This document shows positions 5,450 to 6,521 of a stretch of DNA of 6,521 nt, piece after piece. Numbering within the stretch: the stretch's first letter is position 1; each line of letters starts with the position of its first letter. Both the position numbers and the translations under genes were made by a program. The DNA is taken from NCBI GenBank assembly GCA_049578985.1, contig JBAUMZ010000118.1, positions 1-6,521 of the forward strand. Direction: 5' to 3'. The notes under the pieces were generated by a model, which worked only from the letters and a program-made list of their open reading frames with translations, searched no databases and was not told where the DNA came from. This DNA is from TH5896 sp049578985 (lineage in GTDB: Archaea; Thermoproteota; Nitrososphaeria; Nitrososphaerales; Nitrososphaeraceae).

Positions 5450-5995
5450 ATGGGAAATCAGAGCGTAGTGATCCTTGGTAGTATGATATTGCTGGCCATA
5501 TTAGGTTTGACTCAAACCACCAACTATAATTTATCAGGTCAGCAAGATGATGGGATCTCAATATCAGATAAACCATTTTATAGTGCCACGAATGGAACTA
5601 TTGTCGGCGAGAAGGTGATTGGCATCTCCTCGGAAGACCCTAGAATAGAAACTTCCTTCATTGAAAATGCGATAGTAGATAATGTTGGTAATATTAGCAA
5701 CATAGGAACCTTTGTAGAACATATGATATCCTCAGATGTCATAAGAGGAACTGGAGAGGGGATTATAACCTCACACGGTAGCAATAGCACAATAGGCTGG
5801 AATGCTTATGACCTTGGTAAGAGAAGTGACGACGGAGGCTTCATTCTTAAAGGCACAATCTTCTTCCATATCTTATCTGCCAATGATACAGATAATGAGT
5901 TCATGTTCGTTGATAACCAAGTTGGAGTCTACAAGAATATTGTTAATTTTGATAATGTCGACTATGCAGGAAGAGAAATATGGTTCATTAATTAA
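5450..5995 (+). CDS. Secreted beta-rich protein (barrel-like, thaumarchaeal type)
   Basis: The protein has 181 residues and starts at ATG 5450. Residues 5-22 are a hydrophobic export signal (VVILGSMILLAILGL), and the rest is exported or anchored outside. The mature part is all beta-like: GEKVIGISSEDPRIETSF (53-70), VGNISNIGTFVEH (79-91), GTGEGIITSHGSN (100-112), GGFILKGTIFFHIL (129-142) and FMFVDNQVGVYKN (151-163). This succession (tag sequence, IGTF, GxGxGxI, F+GxIFF, LxxxVGVxE) matches small secreted proteins common in Nitrososphaera and Nitrosocosmicus relatives, with a probable allene-oxide-cyclase/DUF3224-like barrel. That assignment is from memory. The function is unknown. Several N-x-S/T sequons (N27, N48, N81, N112, N145) suit a glycosylated surface protein. 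The gene is alone, with its own promoter. Confidence 0.85.
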   Translation: MGNQSVVILGSMILLAILGLTQTTNYNLSGQQDDGISISDKPFYSATNGTIVGEKVIGISSEDPRIETSFIENAIVDNVGNISNIGTFVEHMISSDVIRGTGEGIITSHGSNSTIGWNAYDLGKRSDDGGFILKGTIFFHILSANDTDNEFMFVDNQVGVYKNIVNFDNVDYAGREIWFIN

Positions 5996-6078
5996 TTGTT
6001 TGGTAGCTTAGTATTCTTTCAAACCTCCCGTTAGTGCAAACACTGATTATCACACTATCGCTAGGTGAGTCTGGGTAG

Positions 6079-6237
6079 AGTCTCTTTACTAGAGATCGTC
6101 AACATTTGAATGAAGTGGTAGCAAGACTGGAGAAGGATGAACGAATGGGCACACTGATGAAAGAATCTGTGGATTTACTTCCATCTGGGGCCTCTTCTTT
6201 ATACTTTTGCGACCAAGATGATGTCATGCGGCGGTGA
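6079..6237 (+). pseudogene. Short coding-like fragment, family unknown
   Basis: Between a TAG at 6076-6078 and a TGA at 6235-6237 the plus strand encodes SLFTRDRQHLNEVVARLEKD and then MGTLMKESVDLLPSGASSLY. It reads like a helical stretch followed by a strand of a real protein, with a possible TTG start at 6106. It has no recognisable N-terminus, promoter or family. It is probably a gene scrap; a tiny intact gene of 43 codons is less likely. Confidence 0.3.
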
Positions 6238-6276
6238 AAGAACATGTGTAAATATAAGAAGTGGTAGCGGTAGTAA

Positions 6277-6308
6277 TGACAGGAGTGACAGTAGTGACAA
6301 ATAATGAC
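6277..6308. repeat. Degenerate 9-nt repeat (four TGAC units)
   Basis: TGAC occurs at 6277, 6286, 6295 and 6305, in units such as GAGTGACAG and TAGTGACAA, giving a spacing of 9, 9 and 10. It is short and imperfect, probably from slippage. Confidence 0.5.
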
Positions 6309-6332
6309 CTGAGAAGCAATACGCAAATATGA

Positions 6333-6521
6333 TATGGCTTTAGATATCATACTAAACTCTCAGAATCGAGGCTCTCGCGTGCTGATCTCTCGCACAAACC
6401 TTTCGATGTCTCACGTGCTAACATTTCAAATGCCAATTTACAGCGCTGTATAATGATAGGAATTAAATCGTACGATGCTCTGCAATGTGATGATTGTAAT
6501 TTTGCTAATGCGATTATAGAC
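6333..6521 (+). pseudogene. Pentapeptide-repeat protein, 5' end broken, continues past the window
   Basis: The plus frame is open from 6333 (after TGA 6330-6332) to the right edge, 63 codons. Pentapeptide repeats are visible: RADLSHKPFDVSRANISNAN (6378-6437), then LQRC, and CNFANAIID at the edge. Such A(D/N)Lxx repeats build a right-handed quadrilateral beta-helix, whose roles vary and cannot be read from this piece. The frame has no ATG, GTG or TTG before the first repeats; the first in-frame ATG is at 6453, inside the repeats. ATG 6334 is in the next frame (MALDIILNSQN), which also reads RTNLS around 6391-6405, so a frameshift near the start is likely. The opposite strand is also open (6520-6347), but the repeat pattern favours plus. 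It could be an intact gene if a non-standard start is used. Confidence 0.5.

Larger units (their letters stand above)
5996..6332. other. Mostly non-coding, with one short coding-like fragment
   Basis: There is no intact gene. The stretch contains the 48-codon fragment at 6079-6237 and a 9-nt period motif at 6277-6308. The minus-strand open frame at 6350-6099 has a low-complexity His/Tyr/Cys segment caused by that repeat and is not believable. Confidence 0.5.

Noticed and set aside
6099..6350. Minus-strand 83-codon frame rich in His, Cys and Tyr
   Set aside because: The CHYCHSCHYY run is caused by the TGAC repeat and is not a metal-binding domain.
6347..6520. Minus-strand open frame at the right edge
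   Set aside because: It is open for 57 codons and protein-like, but the plus strand shows pentapeptide repeats, which often leave an open antisense frame.

Overview
The window looks like a gene-poor, AT-rich stretch of an ammonia-oxidising thaumarchaeon, most likely Nitrososphaerales of the Nitrososphaera/Nitrosocosmicus type. This is an inference from protein style and not from a marker gene. The window has several short secreted or membrane proteins with acid, Asn-rich sequences, a CARDB-containing surface-protein remnant, archaeal TATA boxes about 27 bp before the start codon (leaderless or nearly so), and long non-coding gaps. No rRNA, tRNA, CRISPR array or transposase was seen.

Left part (1-2320): this is mostly a gene graveyard. 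A small helical protein on the minus strand runs off the left edge. In frame upstream of it is a 46-residue remnant of an SRPBCC/AHSA1-like domain without a start codon. Pointing the other way is the C-terminal part of a large secreted protein (metalloprotease-associated region plus CARDB domain). It has no proper N-terminus and carries TAG and TGA stops inside otherwise well-preserved coding sequence. After a non-coding stretch with a 17-bp direct repeat comes a frameshifted piece of a medium-chain (quinone oxidoreductase-type) alcohol dehydrogenase.

Middle part (2250-4942): the apparently intact genes here are a 73-aa secreted Cys-rich protein (minus strand), a 166-aa membrane protein starting at TTG, and a 346-aa protein of unrecognised family. 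The last two lie in tandem on the plus strand, and each has its own TATA box placed inside an inverted repeat. A 69-aa reading frame between the first two is doubtful.

Right part (4943-6521): a minus-strand STAS/SpoIIAA-like open frame converges on the 346-aa gene, with stop codons just upstream of its ATG suggesting 5' decay. Next is an intact 181-aa secreted protein with a near-leaderless promoter. The last 500 bases hold short coding-like fragments and the beginning of a pentapeptide-repeat reading frame that leaves the window.

There is no evidence that these genes form one operon or pathway. The live genes are cell-surface or unknown, and the rest are remnants of at least three, probably five, unrelated genes. 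The best candidate for something undescribed is the tandem membrane protein / 346-aa pair, but its function cannot be read from the sequence.
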